38,306 bases of DNA, from the IMG/VR virus record IMGVR_UViG_3300025286_000050, positions 1 to 38,306 of that record, one strand, 5' to 3'. Positions 15,323-23,508 of this stretch are shown here, in pieces (position 1 is the stretch's first letter; each line of letters begins with the position of its first letter). This DNA comes from a virus. The position numbers and the translations under genes were made by a program. The notes below the pieces were generated by a model that saw only the letters and a list, made by a program, of their open reading frames with translations, made no database searches and was not told where the DNA came from.

Positions 15323-15361
15323 AAAAAAGCCCGTGCGTCCGGCTGAACCGGAGACACGGGC
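15323..15361 (-). terminator. Intrinsic terminator / attenuator before scaffold and capsid genes
   Basis: On the minus strand, GTG-anchored arms GCCCGTG (15361-15355 with 15335-15329) pair perfectly over 7 bp. An inner 5-bp stem (TCCGG with CCGGA) sits inside a small internal loop, followed by six U residues at 15328-15323. It stands only 12 nt before the scaffold ATG. It can end read-through from the ejection-protein genes, and it would also attenuate transcripts that start at the -10 element at 15398-15406. Confidence 0.85.
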
Positions 15362-15397
15362 ACTTGGGCCACGTAATGTCAAACCTTATTTTCGGCG

Positions 15398-15406
15398 ATT
15401 ATACCA
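15398..15406 (-). promoter_or_regulatory. Extended -10 promoter for scaffold/capsid genes
   Basis: Read on the minus strand the bases are TGG followed by a perfect TATAAT, an extended -10 (TGnTATAAT). A weak TTGTGA lies about 15 nt upstream. The expected start near 15391 would give a leader of about 80 nt containing the terminator hairpin, then the scaffold and capsid genes. Confidence 0.55.
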
Positions 15407-15411
15407 TAATT

Positions 15412-15567
15412 CTATTCATCACAAGACCTGGGAACGATCACAGGCTCAGAACCGTTCTTAACGTGGCAACGCGGGCAAAACATCATCCACGGCCTGGAGA
15501 ACATCTCCCCAAGCAACTTGCGGCACTTCCAACAACGAGGCTTGATGTCCACGCCTGTGTCAATCAT
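15412..15567 (-). CDS. Com-like small zinc-ribbon protein
   Basis: This 51-residue protein has two CxxC knuckles, CWKCRKLL and CPRCHVKN, separated by PWMMF. This is the pattern of Mu Com and the related small phage zinc fingers. Mu Com binds RNA and activates translation of the mom DNA-modification gene. Here the ATG at 15567 overlaps the stop of the 1034-residue virion gene (ATGA), so it is coupled to late virion genes instead. Whether it regulates RNA (for example the attenuator leader immediately downstream) is only a possibility. Confidence 0.75.
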   Translation of the reverse strand: MIDTGVDIKPRCWKCRKLLGEMFSRPWMMFCPRCHVKNGSEPVIVPRSCDE

Positions 15568-18500
15568 CGGCCTATGGACTCCTGAAAGCGTTGGATATCT
15601 TGCTGGGATGGTCGTGGGATGGGGCCGGTTTCTCTACCTGAAGTCTCATCAAAGGTTTGAGCGCTTGCCCCTAAGAAGGCGGGAAGCGCCTTGAACCCAC
15701 CAAGCCATCCATCCTCATCAATAGCTTCTGCCATGTCTTGTACAAATAGAGGTATTGTCCGTTTCCCAATCTCCCTGAGCGGTCCAGGTATAGGTTTCCC
15801 GAACAATTCGCCGGGAGCGCCAAATGGTGTACCTATGAAGTCTCTACCGGTAAAAACCGGCGAATCAATGACAAGAGACGTGGGAGGGCCAGCTTTAGAA
15901 CGCAAGAAGCGCAAAACCGTATCACCACGACCACGCACAGGGACAACCTGATCAGAGCGAATATCACGCCGTTGGTTGGTTGCCAACTGCGCCGTATATC
16001 TAGCAATCGGCTGGAAGCCACCCCAAAAATCCAACCGAGTCTTTCCAATGCGAATCTTCCCAAAGTCGGAAGACCGTGGGTCAATCTGCACGTCCACACC
16101 TGGAATGAAACTAAGAAGGCTCAAAGCCGTGATTCCCGAAGCCACAAAAGTCACCAATTCCTGTGCCGCTAGTTTTCTAACTCTCGGACTTGAACTGAGC
16201 GCACTTAATGGAAGGGAGATGCGTGACGATACGAACCGTGGGCTGAAGAACCCGGCGTTGAGAATAGGAGCCATATCTTCCAAGCGCCCAAGCCCACCAC
16301 GGCCAGTAGCTCGGTTGATGAATTTAGCCAATTCATCCAGGTCGTTAGCGCCTACCGGTGTCCCACTCTTTTCCCATTTCTTCACGATATCCGACATAAC
16401 GTCGAAGCGGAACTTATTCAAGAACGTGACGTAGGCTCGTTCACTCTGCCTGATACCTGGGATAAACCGAGCAAATCGGGACATGAACTGTTCTTCACGT
16501 CCAGCTAATCCAGTCCCAACACCCGTACGATCAGCTATGAAAAGGTTGCGTAAATCAGAGCCATCATGCCTACCCGTGAACCTAGCAAAGTTAGGGTCTA
16601 ACCGAATCGCCTGGTCAACAGCCTCAGCACTTCCTTCCCGTGCCAGCGCCTTGAACATCGTTGCGATATTTTTAGTGAATCTGATTGGATGACTCGGCGC
16701 AAGAACGATTCCCTGCCTAAGAGGGGCTGAAGCATCCCAGGCAGTCATCACGGTACGGGGAAGGTTTAGAGCGTCAACGGCGTTTTCAAAAACCTTCTCC
16801 CTAAGAGGACGATGCCTAAGAATAGCCTTCGACAATTCCGGCCCAAACATATCCTCTAATAGGACTATCTCGCTGCGTGTGGGAACCTGCCCCAGCAAAA
16901 CCTTCTCCAATGCGTCACTGGTATTCAGCCTTTGGAAGAACAACTTGTCAGAATCACGGATTCTATCAAACAAGGGAACCACTTCTTCGCCGGTAAGTTG
17001 TTCCCCAGGTGGGGTAAACTGACCTGGCGCAGGAAGGTCGCCCCGAAGTGGTGCTCTTGCCCTCTGAAACGCCCCCCTAGCGTCACCTTGCCCCAAAATA
17101 TCACTAGCCTGACCAACACGCCTGCCTAGTTCCTCGGTACGCAAGGTTTCAACGTCTGCTCGTAGAGGTACCGCCTGATTCAAAAGGTCAGTAAGTTTCC
17201 GAGTAGCGTCCCTAGAAGCAGCAGGTAGATTCTGTAGTTGAGACGATACCCTTGGGGCGGCTCTTGCTCCACCTCGTGCTATTCCCCGGCCTGCCGCCAA
17301 AATACCACCAGGGGTAAGCGCCCCAATGCCTACCTGGGCAGCTAAAGGTCGGTCTACTGGTAATTCACGAATCGGCGCACGAATCTGCGCACGAAGCTGG
17401 ACAGCTTCTTGGGGAGTACGGGCCTCAAAAGGAACACCCTGGCGTGGAAACTCTTTTCGGATAACTCCAGGGGGAATCTCGTCACTTAATGAAGGGCGTA
17501 TAATAGGTAAAGGCAATGCACGTTGGCTAGACGGGACAATCCGTGTGATTGGTTCTCTACGTATCACCCCAGGTATTTCCAATTCATTGGGAAGCTGAGG
17601 CAGGGTAAGTTCATCGATGTTCGCTCTAAGAGCGTTCGCCTGCGATTGAAGTGCCCTTACCCTCTGATTAACCGGACTATTGGGTCGCGGCCCTGGTTGA
17701 GTAGTCCTAATCTCGTGCTCAAGACTCCGGAGCTTCCGGCGCATCCCATCCAAGTCTTCGGGGTCTATACCCCTCGGGAATTGCCTCTGCGTTGCACGGG
17801 GTTCCACTATCCTCACTCCACCACGGGTGACAGGAGCAGTCGTCTGTACGCCCGAGACCGGACGTTGCTGGATAGACTCAGCAGCATTTCTCACCGCCGT
17901 TGGAGTAGTATCACCTGGAAGTATCCGAACCTCACTCCTTTGGCCGAGTTCTAGTGCTGCTCGATTTAAGTCACGTTTGCTACGAAATATTATTTTCTCA
18001 CCCAATGGTTTCTGAGGAGTCACAAGAACCAAACTATGCTCCGCCGCTACTGGAGCAGTTCTTACAACCGGAACATCACCAGGAGCGATTATCGCTCCTT
18101 CCGCCGTCCTGCCAGATCCCGGCGGCAAAGCCAACTGTGCAGAGGGAATCTCTCGAGTTGCCCTTAAGGCGGCCACAGCACGTCTGATTGCGCCCGGTCC
18201 AGGAATTAAACCCAAACCTGGAACGATATTCAATGGGTCGAGTGCACCTTCGGAGATGATTCGGTCTACTGGATGTAGTTCTTGTTGCCGCCCCAATCGT
18301 TCTGTGAACGACATATCCTTGGCTCTCTGAATGTCTTCCTCAGTGGCGTTAAATGGAATAGACATAGGTGCACCAAGAAATTTAGCTGCGCCTGCTTCGC
18401 CACCGGCTAAAATCAATTTCCCAATATTTAGGGCGGATTCTCCGATGCCCTCTCTGCGGGGGCCACCGGCAACCAAAAGATTCAAAACATCCTGGGGTGC

Positions 18501-18668
18501 CCGTCGTGCCAAAATACCAATTTCAGATAGCCGTTCCTCCCCCACACCTTCTAAGCGTTCTCGATTACTGGGAGTAACGGGCCGACGTTCAACCGGAGGT
18601 GTAGGAGTATCCGGCGGACGTAATCCATGGTCGATCTCCCATTGCCTGATGTCATCCGGTGTGGTCAT
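15564..18668 (-). CDS. Large internal virion / ejection protein with LPD38-like C-terminal region
   Basis: This 1034-residue protein is the longest in the window. The N-terminal third is rich in Pro, Arg and Gly and includes a hydrophobic G/P segment (GLGLIPGPGAIRRAVAALRA). The middle is low-complexity and proline-rich. The C-terminal 400 residues contain LPRTVMTAWDASAPLRQG, RFTKNIATMFKALARE and FSPRFVSSRISLPLSALSSS. This is the pattern of the large-polyvalent-protein associated (LPD38-like) region seen in phage proteins carried in the virion. It probably enters the cell with the DNA, taking the place of the ejection proteins of short-tailed phages. Confidence 0.7.
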   Translation of the reverse strand: MTTPDDIRQWEIDHGLRPPDTPTPPVERRPVTPSNRERLEGVGEERLSEIGILARRAPQDVLNLLVAGGPRREGIGESALNIGKLILAGGEAGAAKFLGAPMSIPFNATEEDIQRAKDMSFTERLGRQQELHPVDRIISEGALDPLNIVPGLGLIPGPGAIRRAVAALRATREIPSAQLALPPGSGRTAEGAIIAPGDVPVVRTAPVAAEHSLVLVTPQKPLGEKIIFRSKRDLNRAALELGQRSEVRILPGDTTPTAVRNAAESIQQRPVSGVQTTAPVTRGGVRIVEPRATQRQFPRGIDPEDLDGMRRKLRSLEHEIRTTQPGPRPNSPVNQRVRALQSQANALRANIDELTLPQLPNELEIPGVIRREPITRIVPSSQRALPLPIIRPSLSDEIPPGVIRKEFPRQGVPFEARTPQEAVQLRAQIRAPIRELPVDRPLAAQVGIGALTPGGILAAGRGIARGGARAAPRVSSQLQNLPAASRDATRKLTDLLNQAVPLRADVETLRTEELGRRVGQASDILGQGDARGAFQRARAPLRGDLPAPGQFTPPGEQLTGEEVVPLFDRIRDSDKLFFQRLNTSDALEKVLLGQVPTRSEIVLLEDMFGPELSKAILRHRPLREKVFENAVDALNLPRTVMTAWDASAPLRQGIVLAPSHPIRFTKNIATMFKALAREGSAEAVDQAIRLDPNFARFTGRHDGSDLRNLFIADRTGVGTGLAGREEQFMSRFARFIPGIRQSERAYVTFLNKFRFDVMSDIVKKWEKSGTPVGANDLDELAKFINRATGRGGLGRLEDMAPILNAGFFSPRFVSSRISLPLSALSSSPRVRKLAAQELVTFVASGITALSLLSFIPGVDVQIDPRSSDFGKIRIGKTRLDFWGGFQPIARYTAQLATNQRRDIRSDQVVPVRGRGDTVLRFLRSKAGPPTSLVIDSPVFTGRDFIGTPFGAPGELFGKPIPGPLREIGKRTIPLFVQDMAEAIDEDGWLGGFKALPAFLGASAQTFDETSGRETGPIPRPSQQDIQRFQESIGR

Positions 18669-19051
18669 CTAGTGAACGTCGTGAGCGGCCTAAAGGGTGT
18701 TGGGCTACCGATACCTTGTCGCTGGTCCGGAGTCAACCGTTGGAACACGTCGCCAAAGTCGAAGTTACCCACGAAGTCGGCAAACCTCAAATCAGGTGTC
18801 AAACCAGCCCGAATCTGCTGGTCAAGCAACCCCTGGAACTGACCAAAGATATCGCTGAACTGGTTACGGAAGAAATCCCGCTGGTTCGGGTTTAGTTGCG
18901 CCCGCTGCAAAGCCCCCTGGAACGGTATCTGTGGCTCTTGTTCCAAAAAGTCTGCGAACGGCCCTTCTAGGTTGGCGGCTGGGCCAACCTGTTGCCCCTG
19001 AAAGAAGGTAGGCGGCGCGAATTGCCTGAAGGTATTCCCTTGTGTCGTCAT
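18665..19051 (-). CDS. Small internal virion protein candidate
   Basis: This 128-residue protein is unusually rich in Phe and Gln (NTFRQFAPPTFFQGQQVG; RDFFRNQFSDIFGQFQGLLD). The gene couples by ATGA overlaps to both neighbours. It lies in a run of four Gln/Phe/Ala-rich proteins between portal and capsid, the classic place for proteins inside the capsid. No family recognised. Confidence 0.6.
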   Translation of the reverse strand: MTTQGNTFRQFAPPTFFQGQQVGPAANLEGPFADFLEQEPQIPFQGALQRAQLNPNQRDFFRNQFSDIFGQFQGLLDQQIRAGLTPDLRFADFVGNFDFGDVFQRLTPDQRQGIGSPTPFRPLTTFTR

Positions 19052-19902
19052 TGCAAGAACCCCCTACGCCGGAAATCTTCAATCAAAGCAAGAATCTGCT
19101 CTTGCGTTTGGAATTCTTGAGGACGATCAGCAAATCTACTCTCAAATTCTGTCCCCAACACATCAGCGACACCAGAACGAGTTCTTGGAGCGAGACTAGC
19201 AAGAAAAGGCTGTATCGCAGCAGCGGCGGCTCCCGGCGCAGTACCTAATGTCCCACCAGCGAATGTAGCCGCCGCTGAAGGTTCCGCCGCTACTGCTGCC
19301 AAAATAGCATTTAACTCAGTATTTAAACTCTCACGAGTGGGGCGGGGAGCGCCCAGGAATGATCCAAATGCAGCGCCTAACTCTTGCTGGGGGAAAAAAT
19401 TGGTTATGGGGCTAACATCCTGAAATTGCCCAAAGGCTCGGCTAATAGCTTGCTGACCAGGTGTCGTAAATTCACTAAAAGGTCTTCCAAAAGCAGCCCC
19501 CGCACCACGTAAAGCGGCCTCTCTCGCTGGCTGTCCAGCAAATAACTCAGCTTGCTGGCCAACATCTGCCTGTCCACGAGCAGTCAATGTAGGGGCAGGC
19601 GCAGGATCAAGTACAGTCTTATCAATAGCACCATCACTTGGCAAGGGAGGTGGAGGCGTTGGCACTCGGCCAGGAGTAATGCCAGGCGCTGCTTGAGGCC
19701 CAACCCCCTCTGGTCCAATCAATGGCTCAACCAACCGGGTATTAAAATCTCGGGCATCTTCCGGGGTCAAACCAAGATTCTGCACCAAATACGCAATGCG
19801 CTTCTCAGGTGTATTAAATTCTGGATTCCGTGCCCTCGCTTGCTGAACTAGAAAATCCCTAGCACGGACACGTTCTTCAGAACTTGTTTGGTGAGTAGGC
19901 AT
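19048..19902 (-). CDS. Internal virion protein, paralogue of the upstream gene product
   Basis: This 284-residue, Ala/Pro/Gln-rich protein has a helical, charged N-terminus (SSEERVRARDFLVQQARARN). Its C-terminal half closely matches the C-terminal part of the 459-residue upstream product: both contain FQDVSPITNFFP, then FLGAPRPTRE, then AAAIQPFLA. The two genes evidently arose by tandem duplication. Function is inferred from position between portal and capsid. Confidence 0.65.
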   Translation of the reverse strand: MPTHQTSSEERVRARDFLVQQARARNPEFNTPEKRIAYLVQNLGLTPEDARDFNTRLVEPLIGPEGVGPQAAPGITPGRVPTPPPPLPSDGAIDKTVLDPAPAPTLTARGQADVGQQAELFAGQPAREAALRGAGAAFGRPFSEFTTPGQQAISRAFGQFQDVSPITNFFPQQELGAAFGSFLGAPRPTRESLNTELNAILAAVAAEPSAAATFAGGTLGTAPGAAAAAIQPFLASLAPRTRSGVADVLGTEFESRFADRPQEFQTQEQILALIEDFRRRGFLQ

Positions 19903-19904
19903 AA

Positions 19905-21284
19905 CTAGAACCCCGCATTTCTGAACTGATTAAAGATACCAGCTATCTGCTGAGGTGTTTGAAATTGCTCTGGATTCAAGGCAAACCGGCTAGCGGCCTG
20001 ATTCTCCAAGATGCCCGCAAGAGAACCACGCAGCCTCGGGGCTACCCCGGCTAAGAAAGGCTGAATCGCCGCAGATGCCGCCGCCTGCGGAGTACCAAAT
20101 CTTGCCTGAAACTGCGCCCCAACCGGACCCTGTGGAGAAGCTTGGAATCCCTCGAGAATCCTATCAATGCCGCCTTGCAAGCCCTCACGGGTAGGCCGGG
20201 GAGCGCCAAGAAACGACTGAAACGCCTGGCCCTGTTCCTGACCGGGGAAGAAATTCGTGATAGGACTGACATCTTGGAACCGATTGAAAGCACCAGTGAG
20301 CGCTTGCTGGCCCGCTGGGGTGAATGACGGCAACTCCCGGCCAAAAGCCCCAGCGGTGCCCCGAAGGAATACGTCACGAAGGTTTTGTTCCTCAAGAAGC
20401 CGTTGGCGCTGACCTCGGATGGTATTGAAGATTTGCTGGGCTTCTTCTGGGGTGATATTAAACCGATTTTGAATGAACTGAAGGGCGGTATCAGGGGTGA
20501 GCGCACCAGTGCCTAACAATCCAATAATCTCGTTGACCCGGCTTGCCATGAGAGCAGCTTGGCGCTCTTGCTCGACACGCTGGCGTTCTGCTTCTTCCGC
20601 CGCTAGGCGTTCAGCTTGCTGGGCAGCAAGGGCAGCTTGGCGTTCCTGCTCGATACGCTGTTGTTCAGCGAGATCGACTTGCTCACCGGGGCCAGCCTCA
20701 ACGTCATTAAATTCGCCAGTCCCGCCTACAGGAACTCCGCCATCTCCCTGCTGTGCGTTTATCTCACTTATCCAAGAGTTGACGATGGAATCTGGAGCCT
20801 CAATGCCCATCCCACGCAATATCTCTACGGCTTGCGCACCATCTATCTGTCCTGCTCTAAGTTTTGCCCGTGTACCTTCAACGGTTGGATCACCCTCAAA
20901 AAGGCCGAAGGGACCGCCTTCTTCTCCGAATTCTGCCAATAAGGTTCTAGCCTCAGCGTCCCCAGCCTCGGCAAGCTGCCGGTATAATTCCTGAGCTATG
21001 GCAAATGACTGTGGGCCAGCGGGAATACGCCCACTTCTCAATAGATTTTGGACATCGGCGACAGTATTAGCCGTTACTGGCCCAGAAGTCCCGATGAATG
21101 CTATGGCTTTAGCAGATTGAGAGGCTCGCCTCCCACCACCGCCGCCACCCGTAGCTCCACCAATCAGTTGAGCAAGTTGGTTAAACTCACTCTGAGTGAT
21201 TTGGTCTTTGTTAAGAAAATCCCTAGCCTCATTTATCGTCCGTGCTTCTACGGTCAATCCGCGGCTAGTTCGTAAAATTGCCAT
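19905..21284 (-). CDS. Internal virion protein with coiled coil, paralogue of the downstream gene product
   Basis: This 459-residue protein has three parts. The N-terminal part ends in a glycine run at about residues 46-51. A long Glu/Gln/Ala/Arg coiled coil spans about residues 205-245 (QQRIEQERQAALAAQQ). The C-terminal 180 residues are shared with the next gene (FQDVSPITNFFPGQEQGQAF; FLGAPRPTREGLQ). Two charged repeats of QRIEQERQAAL-type sequence lie within the coil. Position directly after the portal suggests a protein packed inside the capsid or forming the connector core. Confidence 0.65.
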   Translation of the reverse strand: MAILRTSRGLTVEARTINEARDFLNKDQITQSEFNQLAQLIGGATGGGGGGRRASQSAKAIAFIGTSGPVTANTVADVQNLLRSGRIPAGPQSFAIAQELYRQLAEAGDAEARTLLAEFGEEGGPFGLFEGDPTVEGTRAKLRAGQIDGAQAVEILRGMGIEAPDSIVNSWISEINAQQGDGGVPVGGTGEFNDVEAGPGEQVDLAEQQRIEQERQAALAAQQAERLAAEEAERQRVEQERQAALMASRVNEIIGLLGTGALTPDTALQFIQNRFNITPEEAQQIFNTIRGQRQRLLEEQNLRDVFLRGTAGAFGRELPSFTPAGQQALTGAFNRFQDVSPITNFFPGQEQGQAFQSFLGAPRPTREGLQGGIDRILEGFQASPQGPVGAQFQARFGTPQAAASAAIQPFLAGVAPRLRGSLAGILENQAASRFALNPEQFQTPQQIAGIFNQFRNAGF

Positions 21285-21293
21285 CTCTTACCT

Positions 21294-23183
21294 CTACGGA
21301 ATAGGCCCGACGCCGTTTCTTTCCCTGCCGTTCTGCGCCCCTGGCCGTGGAGTTCCCGGCGGAACGTTCGGCCCTGCCTGCGGCACCACTTGGGGCGGGC
21401 CTAAGCCTTGTCCTTGACGTGGCAAAGTATCCGGGCTAAGGCCAGGGCCACCGGGGGCGGGCGGCTGAATCGAACCTGGCATGATGAAAGGTGGAAGGCC
21501 CATAGCCATATTCTGACCTATCATAGCCTGCCATTGGGCGAAGTAATACTTGGCCCGTGGGTCTCCCCGTTTAGCCAGCGCCTCTGTCAAAGTCTCAAGT
21601 TGAGCAAGGGGATGCGCCATTGCTCCCATCTCTTGGAAGATAGCGTCTTGCTCCATGTCCGAGTCTTGCATCATCATCGTGTTTTCTCTGATGTAATAAT
21701 CAGAGACGATGGGCATACCGTTGGGTCCGGGTTGCCGATAAAGTTGGGCCAACTGAGCTTGAGCGGCGTCCTTTTCCGGCAAGATAGGTACGAGAGTGAC
21801 TTCCACTTCGGGCAAGTCCTCGATGTCCTCTGGGGTTATCCTGGCCGAGAACCACTTCCGGTTGTTCCCCACGCCGCTGAGTTCCATCGAGGGGAAAGCG
21901 CCGGTCAGGTAATGGTCTGCCCACATATTGGTGATTTGCTTGAGGGCCACCTGTTCCGCCTGGATGAAGGGGTTGATCTTGTCAGCGGCGTCACCGGCCT
22001 TCAATGTCTGCATGGCGAATCCCGATATGGCCAATGGGCTATCGCCAAAAGTGATGGGAGAGAACCCACCCCGGTCCATATCGGCGTTCAAGATGGCCTG
22101 GAAGTTATCTATGTCAGGGGCGGACTTGATGAAGTCATAGACGATAAGTTCCTCGCCATCGGCCAAAGGTATCTCGCTGCCAGCTACGAATGGGTCACCC
22201 TCGACCAACTTGATGCCGTCCCGGCTACGGATACCGAAGACGGGCTTGCGGCTTCTAGCGGCAAGTTCCTTTCTGATGGACATCATAAAGTTGAAGTCAT
22301 CATAGAGATTTCGGTTGTCAGCGTATATGCTGTCACCGTAGGTGGCCAGGGCGTCGTTTATTCCTTCCTGAGTCGTGGTCTCCTGTAAAAGGGTATGGAG
22401 TGAGTCTGTCCCGTGACGCCGGTGAACGATGAATGGCTGAAGGCTCGAAGGAACTACCCAAGCAGGAACGGTAGGCACGTCACCACGGGTTATCATGCCG
22501 TGTTCCTCGTCCTTCACCGCCTCATCCTGCGCTTCCGGTATCAGAACGATATTCTTCTCGGTGTCGTAGTAGTCATACCGCACCATGAGTTCTTGGGCGT
22601 CAGGATTGTCGTTCCCATCGGCCAAGCTTATCTTCTTGAAGATGCCGCCGCCGTACTCGGCCCGAATCTCAGCGACGGAAGACACGTACTTGTGGCAGAC
22701 CCAAAGTAGACCGTCATGGCCGAATTCCCACATGACCTCTCTTGGATCCCAAGGGGTGGCATCAGTCCAACTTCTACGTCCACGCTTGTTCAGCAACGCC
22801 CTGCCACACGTCCAGCCACGGATGGGGAGATGCCAGGATATCTGAGAGCGAAGCGGTGGTTGGCCTATACGAGTCAGCCGTTCATCGTTGGCTTTGAGAT
22901 TACCAAGAATGAACCTTTCCTTGGCATTATCGGCCTCACGGGTGCTTCTATCGTCGTTGCCCTGGAAGACTTGATACGTGACCGCAGCGCCTGAAAGCAG
23001 ACTCACTCCCTTCCGTCCTAAAGTCTTGGGTGAGTTGGTGGTATAGGCTTGGTAGCCCTCGCCCGCTCCAGTGAAAAGCTCGTTATTCCAGAGGGCAAAA
23101 TCCCGGTCCATACGTTCACGCATCGACTTGGTATTGCGCTCCTTCTCGTCCACCTTGTCCATGATATCTTTAGGTGTAGTCAT
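21294..23183 (-). CDS. Portal protein
   Basis: This 629-residue protein forms the ring through which DNA is packaged and leaves. It follows the terminase large subunit with one small gene between, the usual order. Portal-like features are the long helical N-terminus with Arg/Glu-rich segments, LNKRGRRSWTDATPWDPREV, WHLPIRGWTCGRALL, and a central wing region (ISGFAMQTLKAGDAADKINP). The last 60 residues are Gly/Pro/Gln-rich and probably flexible. No clear sign of truncation. Confidence 0.8.
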   Translation of the reverse strand: MTTPKDIMDKVDEKERNTKSMRERMDRDFALWNNELFTGAGEGYQAYTTNSPKTLGRKGVSLLSGAAVTYQVFQGNDDRSTREADNAKERFILGNLKANDERLTRIGQPPLRSQISWHLPIRGWTCGRALLNKRGRRSWTDATPWDPREVMWEFGHDGLLWVCHKYVSSVAEIRAEYGGGIFKKISLADGNDNPDAQELMVRYDYYDTEKNIVLIPEAQDEAVKDEEHGMITRGDVPTVPAWVVPSSLQPFIVHRRHGTDSLHTLLQETTTQEGINDALATYGDSIYADNRNLYDDFNFMMSIRKELAARSRKPVFGIRSRDGIKLVEGDPFVAGSEIPLADGEELIVYDFIKSAPDIDNFQAILNADMDRGGFSPITFGDSPLAISGFAMQTLKAGDAADKINPFIQAEQVALKQITNMWADHYLTGAFPSMELSGVGNNRKWFSARITPEDIEDLPEVEVTLVPILPEKDAAQAQLAQLYRQPGPNGMPIVSDYYIRENTMMMQDSDMEQDAIFQEMGAMAHPLAQLETLTEALAKRGDPRAKYYFAQWQAMIGQNMAMGLPPFIMPGSIQPPAPGGPGLSPDTLPRQGQGLGPPQVVPQAGPNVPPGTPRPGAQNGRERNGVGPIP

Positions 23184-23508
23184 TCATCGACACCCGCGCT
23201 AATTCACGAAATTCGCGTAGTACGTCTTCGTCGTGTAGTTTTTGATTCTGCCGCCCGTCCATTTCTCCAAGTTTATATCCGCGGCGAAATGATTCGGATA
23301 CCTCCAAGTCTATTGCCTTAGAATATCTATCTCTTGGACCGCCAATCAAACGATAATACCAACGATGGGACCATCCGATCAAATAATTAAAGGGGACTAG
23401 GGCATAAACAGACGCCCGCAGGTGGGACAATCGATACGCAAATCCCAAATATAGAGGCAACTCTATCCCTGCATCCCTGTCGGATATCTCCCGCAAGAAT
23501 CTCATCAA
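23170..23508 (-). CDS. Small hypothetical protein between terminase and portal
   Basis: This 112-residue protein begins MMRFLREISDRDAGIELPLY and has a moderately hydrophobic middle (ASVYALVPFNYLIGWSHRWY). A charged helical C-terminus follows. Its start overlaps the terminase stop (ATGA) and its end overlaps the portal start by 14 nt. Family not recognised. Confidence 0.6.
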   Translation of the reverse strand: MMRFLREISDRDAGIELPLYLGFAYRLSHLRASVYALVPFNYLIGWSHRWYYRLIGGPRDRYSKAIDLEVSESFRRGYKLGEMDGRQNQKLHDEDVLREFRELARVSMNDYT

